From assembly GCF_037975245.1 (NCBI RefSeq), contig NC_092579.1:29781666-29845665 (forward strand): DNA of 64,000 bases, written 5' to 3'. The translations under genes were made by a program, and so were the position numbers. The first letter of the stretch is position 1, and every line of letters starts with the position of its first letter. Origin of the DNA: Apostichopus japonicus (Eukaryota > Echinodermata > Holothuroidea > Aspidochirotida > Stichopodidae). The notes below the pieces were generated by a model. The model saw nothing but the letters and a program-made list of their open reading frames with translations. It was not told the origin of the DNA and made no database searches. This document shows positions 22,463 to 33,100 of the stretch, piece after piece.

Positions 22463-23671
22463 CTAGGGTTGAGCCAGAGGTGTCAATTTGACTTCCGTGG
22501 CAACATCTTCCTGATCTCCTGGGGGTGTGAGATCACCAAAACGGTGTGAAACATATGTTCTTGGAACTACATCAGGACTTCTATTCTTAGGAGTATAAAC
22601 AGCCAGCCATTTGTCATACCTTTTGTGAATTCTTCTTTGTTTACAGTATTTCCATCCCTGGTAAAGAGTTGCTGTTACCAAAACACCTGTTAAAATGTAC
22701 ACTAAATACCAAGGATCTGTAAAGGAGACAGGGGTTGTTCCATTTTCATTGTCTTCCCCAGATGAATCACTAGAAGTAGTGTAGGCAATTTCAGAGTGAC
22801 TTTCTTTATTCGTTGATAGGATTGACACTTCTAGCGATGGTTCAGAAGTTATTGTTGAATTCATCTTGCAAAACAAACTCCCTCTTCCTCTGAAATTCTC
22901 AAGCTCTTGGGCCACTAATTGACAAACAGTAGAATCATTAAGCGATGCAATTGATTGGCTGCCATTATCAACACATTGAATAATGAATTCATAATATTCA
23001 CAGATAAGTTCCAAGTTAGAAGGATAATAATAATTACAAGGGCTACAGTATTGGCTACTATTGCCTGACCTGTAGATTGTCTTACTCTCTGAAAGGCTGT
23101 AGCTTGCATTTCCACACTCACTTCCTTCACTATAGTTCTTGTTAATTGATGACAGGTGAAGCCATTTAAAGTCACCAAAGTTCTGGAGAGATCCTAGAGG
23201 ATTATCTGACAATTCAACTAGCTGAAGATCCAATAAAACATCAATTTCTAATATAAAATTTCTAATATTTAAGATCCGATTATGGTTTAATAACAAAACC
23301 TTTAATCCTTGATGTTTCAGTTGTACTAGAGCACTTTTCCCCAGAATGTTTATATTATTGTGTGATAAGTCCATCCATTCTACCTGTAATGAGGTACCTA
23401 ACTGTGGTACATCTTCTAACAAATTTGAAGAGAGATTTAACAACATCAATGAGCAATTGCCTTCCACAGAAATTTTTGTAAGCATCAGTTTACTACAATC
23501 CAGATATTTTCCATTGGGTAAAGTTTCAATTAGTTGACACTCTGAACAATGTTGTTCCCAGTTACACGAATCAGCCAATATTGTAGAAACAGTTCCATTA
23601 TCAGAAGCACAAACCAGCAAAAATGCTGGTAGCAGAAAAGTAAAATACATTAGCAGCGCAGAAGTAATCAT
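22463..23671 (-). CDS. Family B copy 4 (B4): short LRR membrane protein with remodelled TM
   Basis: Intronless, 402 residues from MITSALL. It is mosaic in the LRRs: block one is the ILGKSALVQLKHQ type shared with B1 and B3, and block two is the RILNIRNFILE type shared with B2 and B5. The TM region differs: DPWYLVYILTGVLVTATLY replaces DPLLIVFILTGIVVTALICATLY, a net loss of several residues. RRIHKRYDKWLAVYTP and the PRTYVSHRFGDLTPP tail are intact. An extra residue (LIETLP) lies in the N-cap. First B of the third unit. Confidence 0.87.
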   Translation of the reverse strand: MITSALLMYFTFLLPAFLLVCASDNGTVSTILADSCNWEQHCSECQLIETLPNGKYLDCSKLMLTKISVEGNCSLMLLNLSSNLLEDVPQLGTSLQVEWMDLSHNNINILGKSALVQLKHQGLKVLLLNHNRILNIRNFILEIDVLLDLQLVELSDNPLGSLQNFGDFKWLHLSSINKNYSEGSECGNASYSLSESKTIYRSGNSSQYCSPCNYYYPSNLELICEYYEFIIQCVDNGSQSIASLNDSTVCQLVAQELENFRGRGSLFCKMNSTITSEPSLEVSILSTNKESHSEIAYTTSSDSSGEDNENGTTPVSFTDPWYLVYILTGVLVTATLYQGWKYCKQRRIHKRYDKWLAVYTPKNRSPDVVPRTYVSHRFGDLTPPGDQEDVATEVKLTPLAQP

Positions 23672-23806
23672 CTTGCTAAATACATCAAGGCTCAAAATGT
23701 CAAAAGAGTTAAGATAAGTATATATATATATATATATGACTTTCAATATCAACTCTATCTCACAGTTTACTGATCTCTTGTGACTATGCCACACATAATC
23801 ATTTCA

Positions 23807-23945
23807 CCTTTATAATGTTGGTTTACCTGGACAGCTATGTCAAAACAGCAATTCACATCGCCTTTGTCCGTATTTGGTTCATTTATTCCATTTTCTTTCG
23901 CTTTGTATCAGTCAAAGAGGAAAGTGAAAGTTGCAGTGAAAGTCA
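23807..23945 (-). promoter_or_regulatory. B4 core promoter: TATA box and PRDI/IRF-like element
   Basis: TATAAAGG at 23814-23807, ACTTTCACTTTCC at 23931-23919 and a second GACTTTCACTG just beyond. The spacing is like that in B1. Confidence 0.55.
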
Positions 23946-25257
23946 CAGATTAAGTGATTTAACTGGAAATCAACTGAACAAATTATTCTGAAACTGATAT
24001 TTATACCAGAGTATTCTACAGAAGGGTCGGAACCCTTTGAATCCTGAAAACATTGTCAAACATAAGATAACAGATGTACATGCCAGAAAACAAGTATGAG
24101 TTACCTTAAACAAAAGGGCAATGTACTAATAGTACAATGAAACTATTTAGCATTGCACAATCACTGTCCTTTAATTTAATTTCATTATTAAAATAATTTT
24201 TAAAATGCAGGAAAAATAAGTTCAACCAAGGAAGTAACACATCATGTTAATAAGTCTTTTCATGGCTTTCCCCGTTTCCTCTTTCTTTCATATTCGATTT
24301 CTTTTTCTTTTTGAAAAATGACAATTACTGATAATCTTATATTAAGTACACGAATAATGGATAAATTGTCTGGGAAATTTGAGACAATGGAAAAGAGCAA
24401 AGAACTTTTTAGCTAGACCTGGATAAGAACCAGTGTCATCTCTCTGTTTCAAAACAAGCACTCTACAAACTAAGCTTATCTTCACAATATTAAAATCATT
24501 TATTCTCTGACAAATATCATATTACTACTACAACAAGGAAGTTCAAATTTGGTGAAAGTGAAAGTAGTTACAAAGATCACTGGCAAGAAAGAAGACATTA
24601 CAAATTGTGTATAACAGTTTAATGATAAATCAATGAGTAGATTGTAATAGGAATGTAAAGCTTTCGGAAGAATATCTACTGTACCATGATGACATCACAG
24701 TATTAGTACCAGCTGGCATCCACTTTCTAAAAAACCAAGGGTTTAGCGAGTCATTACAGGTTGCATTCAGTCAATCTCAAGTTGGGACAGATTGGAGAGG
24801 GGGTTAACACCTAACTGTTTGTCATATTTGCTTTTTATAATTTTATATTTTCGGGGGTGACAGGAATATCTCTGTAAGTATATACACCTGAAATGTGATA
24901 TAAGGGACAGCATTATCTATTGAAGTAAACATAATCCTACATAAAAGCTCATAAATACTTCAAATTGGTCATAGAGGACCTTAATAGGATTATAGTTTGT
25001 TTTACTAGATGTTTTGACAACACTCACAATTTAAAGTGTCGCAGTATAACGAATAACCATTATTTCTTTAATTCTTAATGAAAAACTGTTGTAAACGCGA
25101 CAAGGGAAACAAAAAGGTGACGAGTCTTGCCAGCAATATTACTGCCTCAGATTAATCTCAAGTCAGGAAAAAACACAATAACTATCAAACAAGAACACAC
25201 AGCCATTGATAACAACTAACGAATTAGCCTAATGTCGGAAGACTGGTTAGCCAGTGG
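23946..25257. other. Gene-free spacer, proximal part of B4-B5 interval
   Basis: Collinear with about 6790-8130 and 16800-17990. No gene is supported. Confidence 0.7.
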
Positions 25258-26312
25258 CAAGGGCGGCGGAACCGGGGGGGCACAGGGGGCACGTGCCCCC
25301 CCACTGTTCCTCAGGTTAAAATGTGCCCTTTTTCTACATAAAAATTTCTAAATAAAAAAGAGTTTACAAAGCGAAACCCACGTCGAATGAAATATTTTGG
25401 GAAGTTTTAAATGTTTACTACCATAGGCGTAGGAGCCCAATTTGATTTTGGGGGCTGTAACCACTTGCCCGAAAAATATTACCAGAATTTTTCACGCGCT
25501 CGGCGCGCGTTCAACATGTTGAAGTGCATATCAAATAGGCATGCATCGGTTATTACATCACCTGCCAATAACATAAAATCATTTTCCGTGTTATTACCCT
25601 TCCATATTGGTTAGAATTATTGGGGAAGTCGTTACAATAATAATGATCATAATAATATCAGTTTAACCATTGAAAAACACATAGTTAATTATTTTTCTTT
25701 CAGTAGCTACCCGAAAAATTCTCAGCATATTGCCCGAATTTTCACAAAATTTTTAGGTTGGGCCCCCCCCCCCAGCCTCCTACACCTATGTTTACTACCA
25801 CAAGGCTTCTAACATTCTGGTGAGTGCCATTATGCATATTCAATTTGCCAACAAAATCCTAATGCATTTCCAAAAATGCCTTGCTATATAACATTGTGAC
25901 TTTGTAATAAGCAGAAGCCATTTATAGCCTACTATGAATAATGAGTTTACTTTTAATATCCCTTAACCTACCCCATCCTTTCGTATTTTGACATATTTCA
26001 TTTGCTTTCATGCATGCATCGATCGCGTGTGCAGGGACTTGGACTTTATAATGATTTAACCTCATTTTGTCTCGAAAGAAATCTTGTTCCTTGTTTCCCA
26101 ATTTGCACATTAGATATTGCAGTGCTAGTATGCATTATTTCCTTGAGGGGGGGGGGGGCGTTGATGGAGTGATGTGTATACGCAAATAAGATAATGCAAT
26201 AAGAGTTATAAAGGGTACTAAATATCAGGCTGCATCAGTCCAATCGAATTTCTGCAAAGTGCCCTTCGACGTTGGTGCCCCCCCCAGATTAAAAGTGCTT
26301 CCGCCGCCCTTG
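25258..26312. mobile_element. hAT-type non-autonomous transposon (outer, 1055 bp)
   Basis: Terminal inverted repeats are CAAGGGCGGCGGAA at the left end and TTCCGCCGCCCTTG at the right end. An exact 8-bp target duplication, gccagtgg, flanks it at 25250-25257 and 26313-26320. Eight-base duplications and such termini are typical of hAT elements. No transposase frame is present. The unoccupied site is seen in the paralogous block near 8123. Confidence 0.9.
25422..25790. mobile_element. Nested hAT-type MITE (369 bp)
   Basis: Ends CATAGGCGTAGGAG and CTCCTACACCTATG, with an exact 8-bp duplication tttactac at 25414-25421 and 25791-25798. It lies wholly inside the larger hAT element. Same family as the element at 30260-30686. 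Confidence 0.88.
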
Positions 26313-26320
26313 GCCAGTGG

Positions 26321-27286
26321 TTATGTTTTTTTTCCAGAGTCAACATAGAGTCAACATTTTACAGATGTAAATGTATACCCATCTCACTATCAACACATCC
26401 CTGCTGACAGACAGAATACTGTCACCCTCTCCTTCTTGTACAGCAAAAAAGAAATTGAAATGTGATTTACTTTTTAAAGATTGTCACTTTCCGAGACTGG
26501 TCATTTTCAGCAAGAGAATTTGACCTTACAGAAATTGTAGAATTACTGGACACTATTGACTATACATAACATAAACATTGGCATGAACTTTATACAAAAT
26601 GACTCTGATATTAGTAGCCATGAAAATATTATGAATTCACAAAGATTTTGAATTGTTCATCAAAACAAGTCTTGAGGTATTATTGTATAGAATTAGTATG
26701 TATACAGACCAATTAGTGTAATTAAGTGTAAATTATTGAAAGGTGCTACAGTTGGGTAAGTTGTCAAAGTACCCCTAAAAGGAGTGCCAATAGTATTTGT
26801 CACATGGTCTGTTGAGGTGGTCAACAGTGGAGCACAATTTCTTAGGATGCACTCAAACAGCTAAACTTGTGGAAAAGAAACTCAACACTTAAGAATTAAA
26901 AATTGTGCAGATTGCATCGTATATCATGTGTCACTAGCATAACAGGTTGGTTTGGGTAAGTGGAAAATGAACCAACTCTGGGGAGACCCACTGGGATGTA
27001 GATGAAAAATAACTACATTACTGTTGGAGGTAGAGCATACTTGAAGTGGGGAAAAAAGTTTTTGCTCCTTCTGAGCTATCAAATCAATTTACTTGACTTT
27101 GAACCAAGTGAAATTAGTGAATGTAACATTGGATCAAACAAGACATAGTCAAACTTTTCAGAAGTAAAATTAAATTAAATAACTGCAATCTCTTTTACCT
27201 CTGCTATATTAATTCTCTACTATTTGTATCTACTGTAAGCATACATGTATCGAGTTCTTTAGTGTCCTACTATCTGTTGCAAGATT
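26321..27286. other. Gene-free distal part of B4-B5 interval
   Basis: Collinear with about 8133-9084, including the conserved B 3' flank from about 26740. No gene is supported. Confidence 0.65.
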
Positions 27287-28504
27287 CTAGGGTTGAGCCA
27301 GAGGTGTCAATTCGACTTCCGTGGCAACATCTTCCTGATCTCCTGGGGGTGTGAGATCACCAAAACGGTGTGAATTGTATGTTTCTGGAACGACATCAGG
27401 ACTTCTATTCTTAGGAGTATAAACAGCCAGCCATTTGTCATACCTTTTGTGAATTCTTCTTTGTTTACAGTATTGCCATCCCCGGTAAAGAGTTGCACAT
27501 ATCAAAGCTGTTACCACAATACCAATTAATATGAAGACTATAAACAATGGTTCTTTAAAGGAGACAGGGGTTGTTCCATTTTCATTGTCTTCCCCAGATG
27601 AATCACTAGAAGTAGTGTAGGCAATTTCAGGGTGACTTTCTTTATTCGTTGATAGGGTTGACACTCCTAGCGATGGTTCAGAAGTAACTGTTGAATTAAT
27701 CTTGCAAAACAAATTCCCTTTTTCTCTGAAATTCTCAGGCTCTTGGGCCACTAATTGACAAACAGTAGAATCATTAAGCGATGCCATTGATTGGCTGCTA
27801 TTATCAACACATTGAATAATGAATTCATAATATTCACAGATATGTTCCAAGTTAGAAGGATAATAATAATTACAAGGGCTACAGTATTGACTACTGTTGC
27901 CTGACCTGTAGATTGTCTTACTCTCTGAAAGGCTGTAGCTTGCATTTGCACAGTAACTTCCTTCACTATAGTTCTTGTTAATTGATGAAAGGTGAAGCCA
28001 TTTAAAGTCACCAAAGTTCTGGACATATCCTAGAGGATTATCCGACAATTCCATTATCTGAAGATCCAATACAACATCACTTACTGATATCAAATTTCTA
28101 ATATTTAAGATCCGATTATGGTTTAATATCAAAACTTTTAATCCTTGATGTTTCAGTTGTTTAAAAGCACTTGTCCGTAGAACTTTTATATTATTGTGAG
28201 ATAAGTCCATCCATTCTACCTTTAATGAGGTACCTAACTGTGGTACATCTTTCAACAAATTCGAAGAGAGATTTAACAACATCAATGAGCAATTGCCTTC
28301 CACAGAAATGTTTGTTAGCATTAGTTTACTACAATCCAGATATGTTCCATTCTGTAAAGTTTCAAGTTGACACTCGGAACACTGTTGTTCCCAGTTACAC
28401 GAATCAGCCAATTTTATAGAAACAGTTCCATTATCAGAAGCATAAACCAGCAAAAATGCTGGTAGAAGAAAAGTAATATACATTAGCAGCGCGGAAGTAA
28501 TCAT
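27287..28504 (-). CDS. Family B copy 5 (B5): short LRR type I membrane protein
   Basis: Intronless, 405 residues from MITSALL. LRR block one is a hybrid (VLRTSAFKQLKHQ) between the two other types, and block two is a variant of the RILNIRN type (RNLISVSD). The stalk, TM (EPLFIVFILIGIVVTALIC), RRIHKRYDKWLAVYTP and tail (ETYNSHRFGDLTPPGDQ, V to N) are complete. It is the last member of the array and pairs head-to-tail with B4. Confidence 0.88.
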   Translation of the reverse strand: MITSALLMYITFLLPAFLLVYASDNGTVSIKLADSCNWEQQCSECQLETLQNGTYLDCSKLMLTNISVEGNCSLMLLNLSSNLLKDVPQLGTSLKVEWMDLSHNNIKVLRTSAFKQLKHQGLKVLILNHNRILNIRNLISVSDVVLDLQIMELSDNPLGYVQNFGDFKWLHLSSINKNYSEGSYCANASYSLSESKTIYRSGNSSQYCSPCNYYYPSNLEHICEYYEFIIQCVDNSSQSMASLNDSTVCQLVAQEPENFREKGNLFCKINSTVTSEPSLGVSTLSTNKESHPEIAYTTSSDSSGEDNENGTTPVSFKEPLFIVFILIGIVVTALICATLYRGWQYCKQRRIHKRYDKWLAVYTPKNRSPDVVPETYNSHRFGDLTPPGDQEDVATEVELTPLAQP

Positions 28505-28632
28505 CTTGCTAAATAAATCTAGGCTCAAAAAGTCTAAAGAGTTAAGATAAGTATATATCTCTGACTTTCCAATTTCAACTTTATCCTTGAGCTTACTGAT
28601 CTCTTGTGACTATGCCACACATAATCCTTGCA

Positions 28633-28770
28633 CCTTTATAATGTTGGTTTACCTGGTACAGTTAACGTCTAAGTCTAAACAGCAAGTCACTTCGTCTTTG
28701 TCTGTAATTGGTCATTTTATTCCATCGTCATTCGCTGTGTATCAGTCAAAGAGGGAAAGTGAAAGTCACA
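28633..28770 (-). promoter_or_regulatory. B5 core promoter: TATA box and PRDI/IRF-like element
   Basis: TATAAAGG at 28640-28633 and ACTTTCACTTTCC at 28766-28754. Only one GAAAGTGAAAG site is kept, because the segment between the two sites of the other copies is deleted. Confidence 0.5.
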
Positions 28771-28935
28771 GATTAAGTGATTTACCTTGCAAATCAACTG
28801 AACCAAATATTCTGTAATTGATATTCATACCAGCGTCATGCCACTGCAGCTTGAGATATAGGAAAATAAAAAAAACAAAAAAACACATACAAGCAACATT
28901 TGGCATTTGGCCAACATTTTTAAGAGGCTGATTTG

Positions 28936-29220
28936 AAGGTTAGTCGTGCCATTTCCGATTGCAAACTGAAATGATATTGATATATAGTCATGCTACTTAA
29001 GTACACTTCTCCATATAGAGTAGAAAACCTCATCAGAACTCATTAAAACTCATAAACACTCAGTTAATAAATGGTTCTTTTGAGGGTAGTAGTATCATTT
29101 ACAATTGCAAACTGAAATGATATTTATATATAGTCATGCTACTTAAGTACATTTTTCATATGGAGTAGCAAACCTCATCAGAACTCATTAAAATTTAATA
29201 AGTGGTTGTTTTGAGGGTAC
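28936..29220. repeat. Two-copy tandem duplication (~146 bp)
   Basis: GCAAACTGAAATGATAT.. ATATAGTCATGCTACTTAAG occurs at about 28961 and 29107, with matching flanks including CCTCATCAGAACTCATT. It is just beyond the end of the LRR array. No gene is seen from 28800 to 29587. Confidence 0.75.
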
Positions 29221-29587
29221 AGTACAGTATATCTTCTGAAAGTTATGGATATTGCGATCATACTGTGGTTCAGTATTGTGGTGATCACAGGTAACTTATT
29301 CTGAATTGATTTATAGGTTTTCCCTCCTAAACTGTTTATTTTTTTGCATCTGGCATTCTTAAAAGAGCTGGAAGACTAGCTGAATAGAGGTCAAAGCTAA
29401 ACAGACTGTACATATTAGTGTACTGTGAGCTAATCAGAGCTACTGTAATGAAAGGTACCAGGATTTCCATCTCTATCCACCAGGTTGATTCATATTCTCT
29501 ATCAGCTTAACTTAAACTGCATTGCAATAGATATCTAGCTCGCTAACTTAAATGGTTGCAGCATTTTGGATTGAAGGAAACATTTAT

Positions 29588-31525
29588 CAGGCGCGTATCC
29601 AGGATTTTCTAACCCGGGGGGCGCGAATTACTATCTAAGCGGAGCGCCACCATCGGTTGGCGCGGAGCGTACAAGAGCATTTCTGGTTTTGATACCCCCC
29701 AGATCACCGGAAATGGCACTTCTCGGGCTTGAAAATGACCAACCAGATGTACACTTTTGCCTAAGAACCAAGTATTTCCCAAAAGTTTTTTTTCCATCCA
29801 TAAACCTTTTTGAAGATTGTCACCAGTCACACATCATGTTCGACCTCATTACATGTCCTATATGGATCATTGCTTTTGTAGGTGATTCTACGTCACGGCC
29901 TCCGAAAGCCCCACTTTTGAAGGTTTTAAGCCCATTATTTGTTGAGAATTTGAAAATTCACATTTCTCGTGAATAAAAATCACTTCAAAACATACCCATA
30001 ATGTTGCACAAAATACAATCTATGGACAACCAATATAGAAAAACTCCTTGAACCCCTAATATACAGGTCAAAATTGCACGAGTAGAGGAAGTATGATGAA
30101 GAATGTTGGTCAGGAAATTTTCGAAAATTCAGACACAGTTAATTTATTGGTGTACAAATATTAAAACCTCTTATAATGGCTATTATGAAACTTCGTTGAA
30201 GGAAATGAAAAATAGCAGATATTTCCGATATCAGGTATATCGAAACCGAGCACTACACACATAGGCGTAGGTCCCATAGGAGGCGAGGCTGCAGCCCCCC
30301 CCCCCCCCCCGCAACCAAATTTTTCCCATTTTTTCGGGCACCTACTGCATGAAAGAAAAATAAATAGCAACGAATAGCTTAAAAATGATCTCCTTGGTAA
30401 TTAAAATAAAGTTCTAAGCTTGGCCGACATTACTACTGTAAAAGAGAGTTTTGACATAGATGGATCTGTATGCTTTTTCTCTATCTACATAAGACATTTG
30501 GTTGTTTACATTAGCATCCGGCGGTATACTGTGGAACTTTGACGGACCGTAAGGTACACGATGCCATGCAATGTAATGACCGATGCTTGCTTATTGTTGG
30601 ACGCGTGCGGAGCGCGCGAAAAAATTTTGGCTTTTTTCGGGCGAGTCATTACAGCCCCCAAATCCAATTGGGCTCCTACGCCTTTGACTACACACATAGA
30701 CAGTTTTTTAGGCTGTACATCGTGGAACATGCATTTCAATGCTCACTGATATGATGTTATATCTGCTCTTTGCTTTACAAATTCGAACAGGCGTGTAGCG
30801 AGTAATTGCCAAGGAAGGGGTGAAGCCTATAGGCAAACTATCTAAGCGAAGCGCCACCATGAGTTGGCGCGAAGCGTACAAGAAAAATTTTGGCCGAATA
30901 TGCCTCCAAGATCGCTGGAAATGACACTTCCCAGGCCTTGTAAGTTGCATCTAAGCATTGTCTATTTTGAAATTACTAGCGATGTTATAAAGAATATTTG
31001 CTCGGGGGGGGGGGAGTGCGGTCGCCCCCTTCCCGAAATGCGTCATGTTCCCCGACGACTCGGTCGAGTTCAAGACCAGCCACAGTTGGTTCCATATAGC
31101 ACAATTGTACAATTGTTTAAGGCGTCCATACACACACGTGTTATGATAGACCATATATAGTATTTATATAGATACATTAGTGAGAGAGGAAATATGGAAA
31201 CGTCAAAAATGGAGTTGTCGGTGTAAGGGGTAGGGTGAGGCGCACACCGCTCCGTAATCCTTGATCTGTCGCTAGCTACCCTGTGTATATAATAGGGATC
31301 AGCGCTTTAACTATGACTGTTCCTCTTTCTCTTCCCGAGGTCTTGGCTATCTTCTACTCCCTCCTTTTCTCCTTTTTCTCTCTTTTTTCTTTTTCTTTTC
31401 CCTTCCTTTCTCTCCTCCTTTTCTTTTTTCCCCCTCCTTTTCCCTTTTTCCTTCTCTTTTTTTTTCTCCCCTTTTCCTTACCCGGGGGGCGCGCGCCCCC
31501 AACGCCCCCCCTGGATACGCACCTG
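29588..31525. mobile_element. hAT-like element or element cluster with CAGGYGCGTATCCAGG ends
   Basis: The left end CAGGCGCGTATCCAGG and right end CTGGATACGCACCTG form an inverted pair 1.9 kb apart, each followed inward by a CCCGGGGGGCGCG tract. Flanks share only TTTAT, so an 8-bp duplication is not confirmed. The CTATCTAAGCG.AGCGCCACC subterminal segment occurs twice (29632 and 30839), so this may be two joined copies. A CT-rich tract fills 31320-31480. No intact transposase. Confidence 0.65.
30260..30686. mobile_element. Nested hAT-type MITE (427 bp)
   Basis: It starts CATAGGCGTAGG and ends CCTACGCCTTTG (one mismatch to the expected CCTATG). An exact 8-bp target duplication actacaca lies at 30252-30259 and 30687-30694. 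The internal GGGCTCC.. GGGGGCTGTAA-type and GCGCGCG segments match the 25422-25790 element in the opposite orientation. Confidence 0.85.
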
Positions 31526-33100
31526 TTTATATAAATATATATATAATATATAAATATATATAAATATATATATCCTCTTTATGCTAAGTGAGTGACCATT
31601 TTCTAAAACAGCACCATATAGTAAATGAGAACAGCTTCATCAGTGTTAATATGACAAGCGCAGGCCTCAAATGTTGGGTTTGCTATCACAAATAATAGAA
31701 AGCAATGAACCTCATACCCACACAGTACCTCCGGATCAAAAAGAAGACACTGGAGAGTGTAGAGGGAATTACAACAGAAATTCTCACTTCAATGGTTGGG
31801 TAACAATTGTATGAGAACGTTATGTATCTTTACCTGGTATTTTAAAAATTTCATGCACTTTGAGGAACAAAACCCACGGATTCACTCAAAACTTAGTAAT
31901 AGAGGGTAGCATGCATGAGAAAAGTGAGCTTGTAATAAGTAGTGACTGTACAATACTTCTCTGGTATTAAGAAGCTCAAATCATTCTGATATTTCCAATA
32001 CTGCATTCTATGCGACAGATACCTGTAGATCTCTGATATATTGCTTGCAATGATGAACCAAAATCTTCTAATTTCTTGACATGCAACACCAGTTTCTTCG
32101 ATTTGGTCGGGCTTAAAGTTTGAGTACCTGATTAAATCGACAAATTTCTCATGATTTTAATAATCAATGTGTAACATTGTGTGTAGTGCCAAAATGTGTG
32201 TGAACAGCACATACGATTCTTCCCACGATCTGCTTCTCTTTAAAAACTAGGGGCTGTGAATATTTGTTTTAGAGCATGCTCTTCAATAGCAATTGTATAT
32301 ATATGTTGAGAGCAAAGTAGATCTCAATGAAAGTAAAATAGTATCTATTATTAATATCACATACATTAATAAATTGATCTAGGTAATGCTCTGAAGGATC
32401 AATATTGAGTAAATTTGTAATAACTTTACAATAGCAATTTTCAGTTTCACATTAAAACTTACCATAATGGCATTACCATTTAAAAGTCAAAGCTTAATAA
32501 GGAAAAATAGACATACAGGATGGGATATATTAGCCCTTTAATTGGAAACATGTTTCGCATTTGACAATTATGATGTCTTTAAATGCAAATTAGCCTTTGC
32601 ACTTAATACAAAAGCTAAATGCATTTGGTAACATATTTTTTCAAGAAGGCTTTACAATTAAAACCAACTTAATGTATCTTAAAAGGGGAATTAGTTTTCA
32701 TTTGTAATCAACCTCTCTTTAAATGTAATCAATTAATCTCGCTTTTTATTTGATAACAAACTATTTCAAAATACAAAGAAGCTACAGTAATACACTTGAA
32801 ACCAAGTTGCCTTCAAATGCAAATGAGATTTGCACACGAACGGAAAACAGGGATCAACTTTTTTTTTCATTTTTGTGATTTGATTAATTGTAAAACTATA
32901 CTAGAGGTTTTCCAGCTGAATAGAAATTTTTCATAATTAATATTATTATTAATTAGTCTCAATTGCCTTACAGGACTCAATAACTGTGTGGAGGAGTGAA
33001 GACAGAATTTTGTGACACGGTGAAACAATCGCTGGGTTGAGATATGAACAAAACAAACAGAGACAAGTCTCAAATATATGACATTTAATATCATCACCAG
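31526..33100. other. Gene-free stretch with AT microsatellite
   Basis: A TA-rich run is at about 31527-31573. An open frame without an ATG (about 32150-31905, minus) was seen but cannot be assigned. Nothing else is recognised. Confidence 0.6.

Noticed and set aside
31283-31534. Phe/Leu-rich 83-residue frame
   Set aside because: It is a translation of a polypyrimidine tract inside a transposon.
31905-32152. Minus-strand open stretch reading HEKFVDLIRYSNFKPDQIEE and onward
   Set aside because: About 80 codons without an early ATG, no recognised family, splice borders unclear. It could be an exon or chance, and I cannot support a gene.
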